Of a stretch of 64,000 bases of DNA, positions 36,037 to 49,100 are shown in pieces (the stretch's first letter is position 1; each line of letters opens with the position of its first letter). The notes beneath the pieces are model-generated. The model was given only the letters and a program-made list of their open reading frames with translations. It was not told the origin of the DNA and searched no databases. Source of the DNA: Pisaster brevispinus (taxonomy: Eukaryota; Echinodermata; Asteroidea; Forcipulatida; Asteriidae); the NCBI GenBank assembly GCA_023634235.1, contig JAMKCF010000006.1, positions 7,222,421 through 7,286,420 on the forward strand. The letters run 5' to 3'. Position numbers and translations under genes: made by a program.

Positions 36037-39000
36037 ATGCCAGCGCACTATGAGTGCATGATTGGTCCATCCATTCTGAACTCTGACCTCTCTGTGTTGG
36101 CAGATGAGTGCCAGCGAGTTCTCGACAGTGGCGCGGATTACCTACACTTGGATGTTATGGATGGGTGAGTAAACTGATTTAGTAATTGATTGCTGCTTTT
36201 TTATTCTTGTTTGTTTCATTTTACAGATACAATTAGGCTGGTAAAGATAATTCTTAAACTTACTTGATTTGACCTAATTGTATTCAGGCGTCAAATTTTA
36301 CACTGGACCAGAGGCCTGAGGCCAGTGATGATAGCAGCAGGCCAGTAAACTCATGACTGGACAATTCTGGCAGTCTTGTATTGTTCAATTTTAAAGAGAC
36401 ACGTTGCTTTCGGACTGGGCGCTTTGGACCATAAAAAAAATATATATATAATTTGTTGAAATGTATTTGTTATTATTCTCTTTAAAAAGTATATTTTTTA
36501 TTTATGGCAGTTGCTAAAGATTGCAGTCAGAGATTGCTCATAGTCTTAACTTTGAGATAAGTACCAAAGCATGACAAATTTTTAAAATACAATTTTCATG
36601 ATGATAATCAAGGAGAAAGCACTGAAAGTACTGAAAGCACTGAAAGTAAAAAAAATCATGAGCCTCCTTCATAATTGACTACCTTCGGTTTTTCTCTTCC
36701 AGACATTTTGTACCCAACCTCACCTTCGGCCATCCCGTTGTGCAGTGCTTGCGAAAGAAAATACAAAGAGCATTCTTTGGTGAGTTTTTCAGAGAACATT
36801 TTTAAGGGGGACTGTTGTCTGCATCTTAAGCCATGTCTGTCTGTTTGTGGAAAGCTCACATTTTCTAACCAACTTGCCTAAGCCGAAGTCGAAGCATCAG
36901 CCTAAGCCCAAGCCATAATTTTAAAAAGGGCCCTAATAGACCAATATGCATTGACGTCAATCCAGCTGCCATCTTAGAGGTAAACCGGTGATGAAACAAT
37001 GGCTTACCTCTAAGATTTGTACGCACGGCGCTCAGGTTTGGCCAATGAATCTCCTTACTTTGACCTCTAGGGCGATGGCGCCCTGACATCATATGCATTT
37101 GTCTATAAAATGTATTGCTCTTTTCAGGTACTGTTTCAAAAGAAAATTCTATCAAAAAAAATTGAATTTTTTTGGGCAAGGTTTACAGCCAAGATTTGGT
37201 AAAAGGGTGTCCAAATTTGCTGGAATAAGAAAAAAAGGTGCGTCCAAATTGTTCACTTACAATACATTTACATGTAAAACAGGGTTTCCAAATTTAAAAC
37301 AGGGTGACTAACCTATTAATGTCAAAAGACACCCAGAAATCTCTGTGGCTAACGCTATGCTTTGTGGAGAAAATTTCTTGTACCATCCTGTTATAAAGAT
37401 GACCAAAGTAAAACTGATGTACATATCAACATGCTGGCTTGTTATAAACAATTGTTTGTTTCTTCTTTAGACATGCACATGATGGTAGCAGATCCAGAAA
37501 AGGTAATTGATTCTGCTGTTGAATAATCCTGAAATGTTTGTATAAATTATTATCTGACAGCTCCAGCCAAAGACACTGGGGGGGTAGTCTTAAAGGTGTG
37601 AACTATTTATTGATAATGATTGAATCCATTTTTTAAATTCCCAAAACATTCTTTTTTATAACATTTAAAACTATTACCAATTGTCTCAAAGTGACAAAAC
37701 TTTGTTTCCGTCTGAAACACTCCCGTATGTGGAAATTTGCCGGCTTATATTTTGATCTCTATTTACAAAATAGAAAGAAGCACAGAAGGAACCTACACTA
37801 AGTCTCTGACAAAACTCTACTGTGCAAAAAAAAGTTAATGGCCTGAGGTTTCGACCCTTGTAGAGATTTTTCTCAAAAGCTAAACAGCAAAACAACACAC
37901 ACAAACAAGTATTACTGGTGTAACAGAAGCATTAAGGTGGAAAGAAATGAAGAGAGAGAGAGAGAGAGAGAGGGAGAGGCAGAAAGCACACAGAAAAAGC
38001 AAGGGATGAACAATTTAGAATGAGACAAAGGGTGGGGTAGATAAAAGGGGCTGGTTAGCTACAAGAGGTTGGAAGAGGGAGAGAAAGTAATTCTTTTATT
38101 CTTCATGAATTATTCAGATTATGGTTGTATAGTATGTTTATTGAAAATGAACTTTCTCTTTGAAATACTTTTAAGATAAATTCTTGATTTTTACATTTGT
38201 GTTTCACAGTGGATTCAACCAATGGCGGATGCAGGTGCCAACCAGTACACATTCCACATTGAAGCGACCGATAAACCAAAGGACGTGATCAGGCTAATCA
38301 AAGAAGCTGGCATGAAGGTAAGTTTCATCCTGCTCTTCATTTCTTTATTTTCCTCTTCTTTTCCGACTTCATCCTTTCCTCTTTGTATAGAAGTGGAGCT
38401 CTTGCAGTTTGAAGCTGTCTTGCGGATGTGTCCACCTTCTTGCATAGTTCTCCTTGCCAAGGTGTGTAAGTGGCCACCTAGCAGGAGGGTTAGGATGATG
38501 GTGTGTTCGAGTGACCCCTTTGGGCGTATGGACTTCTCATTTAAATTTTTACCCGAACACTGATATTTAAAAAGCATTGGATTGTCAATGCTAGTTTTTG
38601 GTTCAAACCCACCCGAGGTGTTCTAAATCTTTTTCTATGTGAGCCGGTAACACTAATCATCTTGTTATAAACCACAAGGGAAACTGACTGGTTAAACATT
38701 AATTAGTTTTGGGTTGAACACAGAAAAAAATGACTAGAGCAGGACTTGAACCTGAAACTTGGGTGTGGTCCCTGGCCATACGGCAGTTACAGGTTGAATG
38801 GGCTCTGACTTGCACCCCCAAACAAAGATATGGACAAAATTGGGAGACTGCCAACATTAGGGCAAGATGGCTCAGTTTGTAGAGCGCCAGCATGTTTACC
38901 GGAGGTTGCAGGTTCAAGTCCTGCTCTAGTCAACTTTCCTTTGTTCAACCCCAAAACTAATCATATTGTGCTGCAGCTGAAGAATTACTCCTGTTGTTTT

Positions 39001-42000
39001 TTTTAAAGCTGTAGTTTGTATCAATTTGGGGTTTCCAGGCTGGCATTGGTGTAAAGCCGAAGACGCCCATTGATGTAGTTCTCCCGTATGTGGAAGAGGC
39101 AGACATGATTCTTGTCATGACGGTAGAACCTGGATTTGGTGGACAGAAGTTCATGGAAGACATGATGCCAAAGGTAGATTATTGTTTTGATTGATTGATT
39201 GATTGATTGATTGTGGGCAGCCCAAAAGCCTACCCCCAAATCAGGTCTGGAATTACACGGAGGCCATGGAGGCCATGGCCTCTGTTGCCCCTGGTCTTGG
39301 CCTTAGTGCCCCTTCAAAAGTTTCCCATGGACTGTAAGATTTTCAAATGGAAGTGCCCTTTTGCAAAATGAAAATTGCCGTGCCCTCTCCAGGATGAAAT
39401 TCCAGGCCTGCCAAATTACCATTAAATAGTTAGCATGAACTTGTTGGATTCATTGTATTACTAATACTACACCTCGTACATATTCATGATCGAGAGCCGA
39501 ATTCTCATTGGTCATTGGTCACCATCACGTCCAAGATGCTATTTTCCCAAGACGCGCGAGTACTCAAACACAGGGTAAATTTACATAAGTTCTAGACTGT
39601 CGCACATGCAACAGTCTACTGCTAGTGCGCACTACCAAGCAATCGTGGAACTATTGCATGGGTGAAGTATGCATGCATGAACATCGCCCTACAACTACAA
39701 ACACATTAAAAAAGATGGCGGCACATGTAACAACGTTTTTCCAGAGCTGAATGATGCCGAACTAGAGAAGTTTGAGGTATAGTAAAACAAATATAACATG
39801 GTTTATTTCGGTTGGACAGTAAATATTAGCGCCCCCCCCCCCCCCCCCCCCCATCGGTATTGGAAGTTGACAAAATAGTTTGTCACCTTCGAGTATTTAA
39901 TATCGACTGTCCACCCTCAAACCATGTTTTATTTGTACACTGTATCTTCCCAAAATAACCCACTCTTAGCATGAGGCCAATACAAGGGACCTACATCCTA
40001 TGTCCCATCCGAAGGACGAAGCAATAATGGTATAAAGTGCCTTGCTTCTTATTAAGGACACGGGTGTCAAGACCTGGACTCGAACCCACATGTACACTCA
40101 GCTGGTCAGAAACATCAGAGCTTGAGTCCAGAGCTTAAAGTCCACGCCACGCCACGCCACGCCACAATGTTGCAGTGCTGTAAATGTTTAGATGGCTCTC
40201 AAAAGAATTGTTTGAATCCAGCAAACTTAGCATTCACCCTGTCTTTCAAGTACAGTAATAATTGTGAACATTTTGTTGCACATTTTAACAAGAAAGGGGG
40301 AAAGAAGCAAAAAAAACAAACCTACATTTGTCAACTTTCAATAGTATTTATTTGAACTGTTTATCTAAGTTACAATGGTTTATTCCTTGCTCAATTCTCC
40401 TGCGAAACTGATTAGTGCCTAATTTGTGGCAAATGCTGATAAAGCAACCCTCGCATTATAAATCGTGGTCTGTTGTATAAAAATTGATCGAGTGAAATTC
40501 CGAGTAAAAACTTCAGAAATTTCCGAGTAAAAACCGAACAAATCGAAACCCCAGCAGAGTATTCAGCATTACACTACAGAACCTTTATGATAAACTAACA
40601 ATTACAGATTATAACACAATAAAGCAAAACAGCAATAAGGATCTGGTCAACAGCTAGCATTCCCAGCAGAGGGGCCAGCAAAGAAAAGATACGTTTTTGG
40701 AAAATTCTGCATTAAGTTTTGTCGCTGCTGCACACGTAGATCTTAATGTTTGTAGCAATTTCTAGTTAATCTTGTTGAGTCTTTTGTCCCCAAATCCCTC
40801 AACAAACCTGGTAATGGTAAAGGAAAAAAAAACCCACCTGCTAAGCACTGACAAATCCTTTAAGCAAAAACAAGTTACCAGATGTCGTACTTTATTTTGC
40901 CATGTATACTGCTCCATAATTTAAAATAGGAGTCCTATAATATAGGATGCTTGGGATGAAAAAGGAACAGTCGAGATTTCACGCTGTGATTCTATTTTTC
41001 TATATTGTACTTAGAAGCATCCAATAAATTTGTATAATACACGTAGAATAAACTATTTGCCTTTAGCAGTTTTGTGCCTGTTTAAATTAGGCTTGAAGTT
41101 TTTTTTAAAGCATGCACAGTATAATCACAACTTGCTTATAGAATTACATGTGTACATCCTGTCTACATCTGTGTACATGTACCATACATGCCTTAATGAT
41201 TAGTTGCATGTGATCTAGTCCCAATTTCATGGCTCTGCTTACCGTAAGCAAAGAATCAGCGCATACGGAAGCCAGGGAATTCCACGCGTACATCAAACCT
41301 ATTTCACAGGTTGGCAGGGCATTTCAGCTTGTGCAGGTGCGTACTACACGTTACTAGGCACTCTTCGCTTACACAGCTAGCTCAGAAATACGGCGCTTGC
41401 CCTTTAAGCGAAGAAGGCTGATCGCAAGTGCAGAATTCGGCTGTAAGCAGAACCAGGAAATTGGGCCCCCGATTTCTTTTTGTACGTAAACTTTTTTAAA
41501 GGAAAAAAGTATTTGGACAATCCTAGGGGTGTGTTTTTGAGCTACATGTACAGTGTACAAGTACAACGGTAAGTACATTAGGGTGTATGCGGCCTTGTGG
41601 TAGAACGGCTCAGGGGGAAAGGTTGTGAGTTTTGTGTTTTATTTAATTATTCTTGTATAAATTTTATCTACAAGCATAGCATAACAAAATGAGGTCATCG
41701 GACCCCTTTTTGGATATTTCTCTCTCTCAGAAATACTGTTTGGCAGAGGCTTGCACTCTTACAAAATGTTGTTGTCAGGTAATATTTCTACCGGAACCAG
41801 AGCCTGCCCAGAACCAAAATCAAATTCATTGTCAGACTCAAATGAGGTACTACACATTGAAAGGTCCGGTTTCCCACATCTGGCATCGGCCTTAGGGTGC
41901 AGGCAACAGTTGGTGTGCTCTTGTACCAGACTGTAGACCACTGCCCTCAAGGTTTTCCTCTCCTTCCAGCGCTGGCCGAGGCGTTCGAAGGTGAATTCGA

Positions 42001-43096
42001 CGGGGATGCTGTGCCTCACGCTCGTCTTGTAGATGCTGTTTGTGATCCGTAGTCCGGCCGGACACTCGGACGGCCACTCGATGGTGTGAGTCACTGCTGG
42101 GGTAGATATCTTCTCAGTGGCGATCTCTTGGCCAGAGTGTAAGTTAAGATTCAGAGGGGCACTGAGGAAGGAGATGTCCAATGTCACTGAATTTCCTACG
42201 TCGACTTGGAACGGGAAGGCTGTTGACATCTCTATCAATGGGGTAGTATCGACCGCTTCTGGGGACCTGATCTTTGAAAAGCCATCGGCTGTAACTGCCG
42301 AACCATGATTTTCTAAAGTGAAAGAAGTCTGAAGAGACTTGCCCACTTGCTTGACTGTTTTCTCTTCGTAGACCGCAGTGTAGCCCACAACTTTGGTCTG
42401 TGCAATGTACACTGTCGTGTAATATTCAGCCGCTGTGTTTCCCCAGCGTGCCGAATGGGTTCTGAATCTGCATAAAAGATACGGTGAACTCCAAGCAGCC
42501 CGTTGTCCAAACTGAAGCTGGTCAGCGGGAAACACGTCCAGGTCTTTGTGGCGTTCTTCCATGGAGAAGGCATTTGTGAGTGACGGACGTGTTGTTTGCT
42601 TGACAAATAAGTGAAGATAACTGTAGCCCCATGTACCAGCTCTATTGCTCCATATGTACCCGTGTGCCACTTTGTTCTCTTCTATTCCATTAGATGCTTC
42701 CTGCTGCCCCCACCCAAAAGTTTCATAATGGTGTTTTGATACTCGGTCCATGACATATGTCTTGGCACCCAGAATCTGGTAGTGTGTGATATTGGGTGAA
42801 TTCAGTGTTGAGACCACAAGCTTCATGTAACAGCGCCTGTGAATAGAAGCCCAGCATTGCGAGTCAACAATGGTGATGGTCTTTCGATCGGGTCCTGGTG
42901 AGTAGTCGCCCCATTTGGATTGGACCGCAATTTTCTCATTTGACTCGAAATCATGAACGTCATAATACCCACCGAGGATTTTAAAGCCACCTCTTTTGCA
43001 TGAGACTGTGGCCAGTAGTAAGGCGGTACAGCAAAGTGTCAGGGTGCTGGATGCCTTCATCTTGACTTGTCTCCTGGAGTAAGATTGGGTGAGAGG

Positions 43097-43165
<69 letters not shown>

Positions 43166-46100
43166 GAAGATGTTGACAATTAGTGGATTTTTCTCAAACA
43201 AAAAACAACAAATATATAAATAGTTTCAATTACATAGGGCGATCGGGTTGGCGTACCGGCATCTTTCCCTTGCCTTACTTTCTAGGGCTCCAGGTTTGAA
43301 TCCCACCGGGGGGTACTGCTTATAATTAGGGTTTCTGGAGGTGGGGTTGATCTAGATTTAGCAATGATGTCACAGAGAAAATACATAAGATCAGTGACAT
43401 CATTTCATAGAATAAGTTTGGATGAGGTAATGGACTATGGAACGCCAAAGAGGCAAATAATCCGAGCAACACATCGATCGTTCTTTTGCATCAATCGATC
43501 GGTCTTTTGCATCGATCGATCGGTCATTTGCATAGATTGATCGGTCTTTTGCATTGATCGATCGGTCTTTCCTTTGATCGATCGCTCCTTTCCATCGATC
43601 GATGTGCATACATCGATGCATATATGCCTTACACACAGTCCGCCGTGGTGTACGTAGACCGCTGTGTAGATCTGTGTGTGCAGACCGTCAGACAGCATTC
43701 CTTTTTCCTCCCCAAAGGAGACAGTTCAGTCAATCATACGTAAGATGCATATTCATAATTAAGATATTTTATTTGCCACCGTTGTACACGAAGCAGCATG
43801 GATGGGTTGTACACGAAGCAGCATGGATGGAGCCTGTCCGATTTTACAACCAAAGATTTTGCATCTTGATCATAACAACAGTGGACAAGGTTATTTTAAT
43901 ATCGTTGATTTATTACACATGTATTTAATTTAACTTCATAGCTAAATATGTAGCCCAGAATAGGCAAGAGGTGAGATATTATTTGTGAGTGATTCACAGA
44001 TTTGATTGCTCATGATTTATAAAATAATCGCTTTGTACACGAAGCATCATGGATGGAGTCCTAATGATTTTGTTAACTTTATAGAGGGAAGAGTGAAATC
44101 ATACATGTAGCCGTGTGCAATCAAGTCAAGGGATGAGACCTGTGTGACCACAAAAAACATTTTGATGGTATTCGAAACAAGCATCATATTAAGAGTTTTT
44201 TTTTTAAAGGACATGCAGAGAAAGTAATAAGACCAGAAATGCACTCATAATGTTCAAAAAGCTTGAAGTTTTGTCAGTTATGAAGCTTATCCCCGTGTCG
44301 CGGGAAATTTTAAACTATTTCCGGCGGTAGCCAACGAAAGATAATGGGGCAGAGAAGCGTTGTGAAATGTGAGTCACATGGCTTGGGTATGGTCTCTGGT
44401 AATAAACCATCCCATGACTGTTGGTATGATGCGTTAGTGGGAGACTATGGTCTCTGTCTTTTAAAAGTCAATAGGCGATTGTTAAAACAGACCTTTTCCT
44501 TCGTTTGCATGCATCCTTAATAGCAAATACAAAAATTATTTTAAAAAGGGGTGGAAAGGAGGGGGTTAGGGTTTAGAAGAGGAGGGAAGAAAGAAAGAAC
44601 TAAGACAGAAAGAACTTACTAAAAAGAACATTTTTTCTGGTGATAATATGTTGAGCCATTTGTGATTATTCCTTTAATGGAAGGGCTCAAAACATATTTT
44701 CTGTGCGTTTTATAAGCTGCACTTCATCAGTCATCATTTTAGCTTTTATGTCCCTTTTTAATGAATTTTTGCAACAAAGTGTGATCCCAGTATAACTTTA
44801 GTAAAAAGACTAAGAGAGATTAGTATTCTTCATTTGTTAAAACATACATCTTCTTGATTCATTAACCATATGCGTTTGTATCTCTTCGTTTCACCCTATA
44901 GGGTGCTTGACTACAACCATCAATCATTCTGTATTGTAGCTATCAGAGGAAGCCTGTGTGAGACTTGTTGACCTTTATCAAGGTAACAGACACCATGCTA
45001 ACCCAAACATCCACATGTGTGTCTGGGGGGGGGGGGGAGAGGGGTAGTAGATTTCCCCAAAACCTTCTATAAACTAAAGTTAGTGTCACGCAATACAGTA
45101 TGCATTCGGAAGTATGCATTACGCCTGTATTTAGCAAAATAATTTACCAAAATAACATTGGAAATGATTTTTGTTTACAATTATTATGACTGACAACATC
45201 TACAAACCCTCTGAAAGGTCCTGGGATTAATAATAATGGGTTTATAGCTTTATCCCCAGGTGTGGTAAGATTTCACCAAACCTACTACAGTAGCGCGCTT
45301 GTCATACGATCAGTTATTACGTAATTCGTGTCCTCCAAGGTTAATGACGCCGCCAAATACAGATTCGGGGTGTGCAAAATCCCTAGCAAGATATTGGAAC
45401 GTGTCTGTGTTTTTCGTTGCTACTCGAGTATCAAGCTTCCCTTCTTTTTGAAATCGTTCACCTCTGTAAATTACGCGGGAGGTCAAGAAAGGTGATTTGG
45501 TTGTCAGAGATCTCTGAAGTAAATTTCAAAGTTGGGTGCAAACTGTTTAACATCCTAATAAAATCCAAAGCCTTGTTTCTGTTGCCAGTGTAGATAATTA
45601 AAACATCATCTCTGCATCTCTAAGCCACTATCTCTGGGTTGTTTGGGAGTACGATTTCTTTTTTGTATTTAAATAAGGTGATGTCACATACTTCAGGACT
45701 GCATACACTACCCATCGCCACGCCAATTGTTTGTCTATAAACTTGTTATTGAATTCGCTGACTTTGCGCCCATGATAAGTTCTAGAAGACATTGCGTGTG
45801 TTTTCTTGTAGGTTTTGGTATGGTGTATAGTCCCGAGTTTGCTTGTTCCAAGGCATCATAAATTGAGTTTATTGCCTCTTTCTGTGGGCAGTTTGTGTAC
45901 ATTGAAACAATGTCCAGTGTGATTAGGATATTATCCTGTTCCCATCGTAAAATTATTGAGTCTTTTGAGAACCTGTTAGGAGTCTCTTGTATAATGTGCT
46001 TTGTTGCTTATAACGAAAGGCAGCAGAAAAAAATCCATATATATTTTGAGATTTGTTGAGTTGGAGCCCCACAACCACTGAGAATCGGCCTTCCTGCAAC

Positions 46101-49100
46101 AAACTGTGTTCCACCAGGAGGGTTTTTGTGGATCTTCTGTAGGAAGTAGAGGCTGGGCGTTTTGATCTGGTGATTGTAAGGATTGAGAAACTCAAAAATC
46201 TCTTGATTTATTACGTTGTCCACGTATAGATTGCGTACGGCCCGGTAGACCATAGCTGTGCTTTCACATGTCAAGTCCCTATCGACAACCTCATAGTGTG
46301 GCCCGGATAATTACCTCAACGCTTCTTGTATAATAATCTGACCTGTTCAAAACACATACACACCACGGCCTTTGTCAAAAATTAGTTACTCGTGAAATGC
46401 AGTCACATTTAGCCATTTGTAGAGGTATCAACATGGATACATTCGCTGACTCCTCAACAAACTTTTCAGTTCCCTCCCCCCCAAAAAAAAATAAAAATAA
46501 AAAAATAAATTAAAAATTAAAAGAAAAAAGTTTTGTTTTATAATTGTGTTTTTTGCCCGTGTATTTTTGTTCACAGGACTTGGGGGAAAGTACCAAGTAT
46601 AGAGTGCATCGGGGGTAAAAAAAAAAAAATATTCTTTACATTTTGTTGTTTGTTAAAAAAAATGTCATTCCAGGACATTTCATATAGATTTTTGAAGTTG
46701 AATAAAAGAATTAATAAAAACCGATGGCTATACGTACAAGCCACTCCACTACTACCGACTCCTGAAGGGTAAAATATTTGGGTCAGACTCGCAAGCATTT
46801 CTTATAAAAGTTCTCGTTCCGCCAGTGACTTTAAATGTAGTGCGTCAAGAGCTATTATACATTTCTGGTAATGAAACCAAGGATGCCTCGACATAAAGTG
46901 AACTTAATCACTGTAGCTCGCAAGCCTGAGGAAACCTGTAAACCAGTGCTTGCAATGAACCAAAAACTCCGGGTTTGACCCCTACTCTTCCGCAGTAAAT
47001 TGTTCTGGGTTCTTTTGCGTGGCACTACCAATCCTAGAACACCTTACCTACAGATTAATTATGTCCCATTCGCAGGACGAAGCAATCATGGTTAAGTGTC
47101 TTGCCCAAGTACACAAGAGCCACGACCGGGACTCGAGCCCGGTGCTCTTAGTCTTAACCGCTCGACCACAACACGCCTGTGAGGGCATTATTTCAAATGA
47201 AATAATCTGGACAAATAGGCCCCATATGTAAAGAGGGTCAGAACAGGTGTGTGTGTATTTTCACTCAGCTTACTTATTTATCATTAGTGTACATGTACAA
47301 ATGAATGATAAAGTCCTTACTTTAATGCATGTGTAGTTTGTCTTGTGTAACAAACATTTCTCTAAAAAGCACTTACCTTTAGAATCAGTGTGTGAATTGG
47401 AGATCAAACAACTTCAGTGCAGTTTTGTGGAGAACTGAGCTTTCTAGCTTGTTTTATACCCTCTAAAAAGACAGGAGGGCGGGGGTTGGCCAAAATGGTC
47501 CACAATTATTATAATGGAGCAGTCGGTACCTGCCACCAAATGGTACAGTAATTTGATCTTTACTGGAAATGATGGGATGGGTGGGATGACCTTGGCGGAT
47601 GTTTACATCATTTTTGTGTTTTTCCAGGGGGGGGGGGATGGTGGTGGTGGTGTGATTTGATACCAGTTCAACCAATTAGTTCTACAATGGATACACTTCC
47701 TTGACATATTCTTGAACAGTTGCCAACAGTATACAAATACTCTCTTTCATTCTCTCACTGGCAAACTACTTGTACTTGGCTGTTGAATAGCTTCCTAAAA
47801 ATTATTGGTTTTTTTTCTTAAACAGATTTTATTGAATCCAATTCCCGAACATGGGGGAGAGCGAGCACAAACTATGTTTCAATTTATTGTACATTAAACT
47901 CAAGGAAGGTTAAAGGCAAAGTATACCTTTGGTTTTTTGGAACCGTTCAATTGTTTTAATCCTATATAGATATAATGATATAATACATTAAAACTAACCT
48001 GTGAAAAATTCATTTAAAAAGGTGGTAGTATTTTTGAGATAACGCTGAAAATCTGGAGCAGTTATGTCCACGCAGGAAGAATAATTCGTAATAGGAAAAC
48101 ACAATCTGAGAAACGTTTCATGCATGAAGCGTTTCTCAGATAGAATTGTTTTTATTCCCTTTTTCTAAAACCGCATTCTTAAGAAGGGAATCATTTCTCA
48201 AAATGGTATACGTTATTAACACTAACAGCATTAACAGCATAAACCTTTTTTTGTGTAATTTTTAAATGTTTTTAAAGTTGTAAATTCAAAATGCAACTCG
48301 GTTGTTGGACCGCAAATTTTTGAATGTTTTTAAATAAACCATAAACCATAAACCATAAACCATAAACCATAAACCATAAACCAGCTGCAGTGCTTCCTTC
48401 CAAGTAAGTTTTTATGCTCATGAAATGACCAAAGTAGTTACCAAAGATATTCCTTCTCCCTCTAACAGTGTTTTACAGGGGTGAGAAATTTCATGCTTTT
48501 ATCTGAATGCGGACTTTTGATGTCTGCATTGATGAAGAAAATCAGAATTTATTTTCTTATACTAGATGAGAGGGAACCCTGCTATTTGATCTACTTCTCT
48601 AGCACTGCGGATACTGGTCCTAACAAAGCTCCTTGAAATCTTCAACTCCAGGGGGTTACCAAAAGAGTGGAAAAGACGTCTTTTCGACATACTTCCTAAA
48701 ATGTTGATCCTGGTTTCATATGTTATTGTCGGCAATGACTCCAGCGCCTGGGCCCAATTTCATAAAGCTGTTTAGCAGAAACTTCTGCTTAGCAAATTTC
48801 TATACTTAGCAAGAAATGAGCGGGGTACCAGTGGCAACAATTTAAACTTTATGAAATGTTGGCTGGTAACCTGTTTCTGCTAAGTAAGATTTTTCTGTGC
48901 TTAGCAAGTTTTTGTGCTTGCAAGCTTTATGAAATTGGGCCTTGGTTTTAAGCCGATGATGTTTCTCATTGTGTTTCAAGGCAGTAAAGAAACGTAATGT
49001 AAAGGATGATGGAAGAAATTGATTGGTGCACATCCTGTCCTACCATCAAAGTCTGCTTGAATTTTTGTGTGTAAAGCTTTGTTTCTTATTGACTTTTGCA

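Noticed and set aside
37940..37980. (GA)n microsatellite in an RPE intron as a regulatory element
   Set aside because: Ordinary simple repeat with no positional relation to a splice site or promoter.
43061..43201. 47-residue N-terminal extension with a Leu-Ser run on the nested gene
   Set aside because: It is translation of a (CT)n microsatellite; the signal peptide begins at the ATG ending at 43060, and an acceptor-like site lies just before it.
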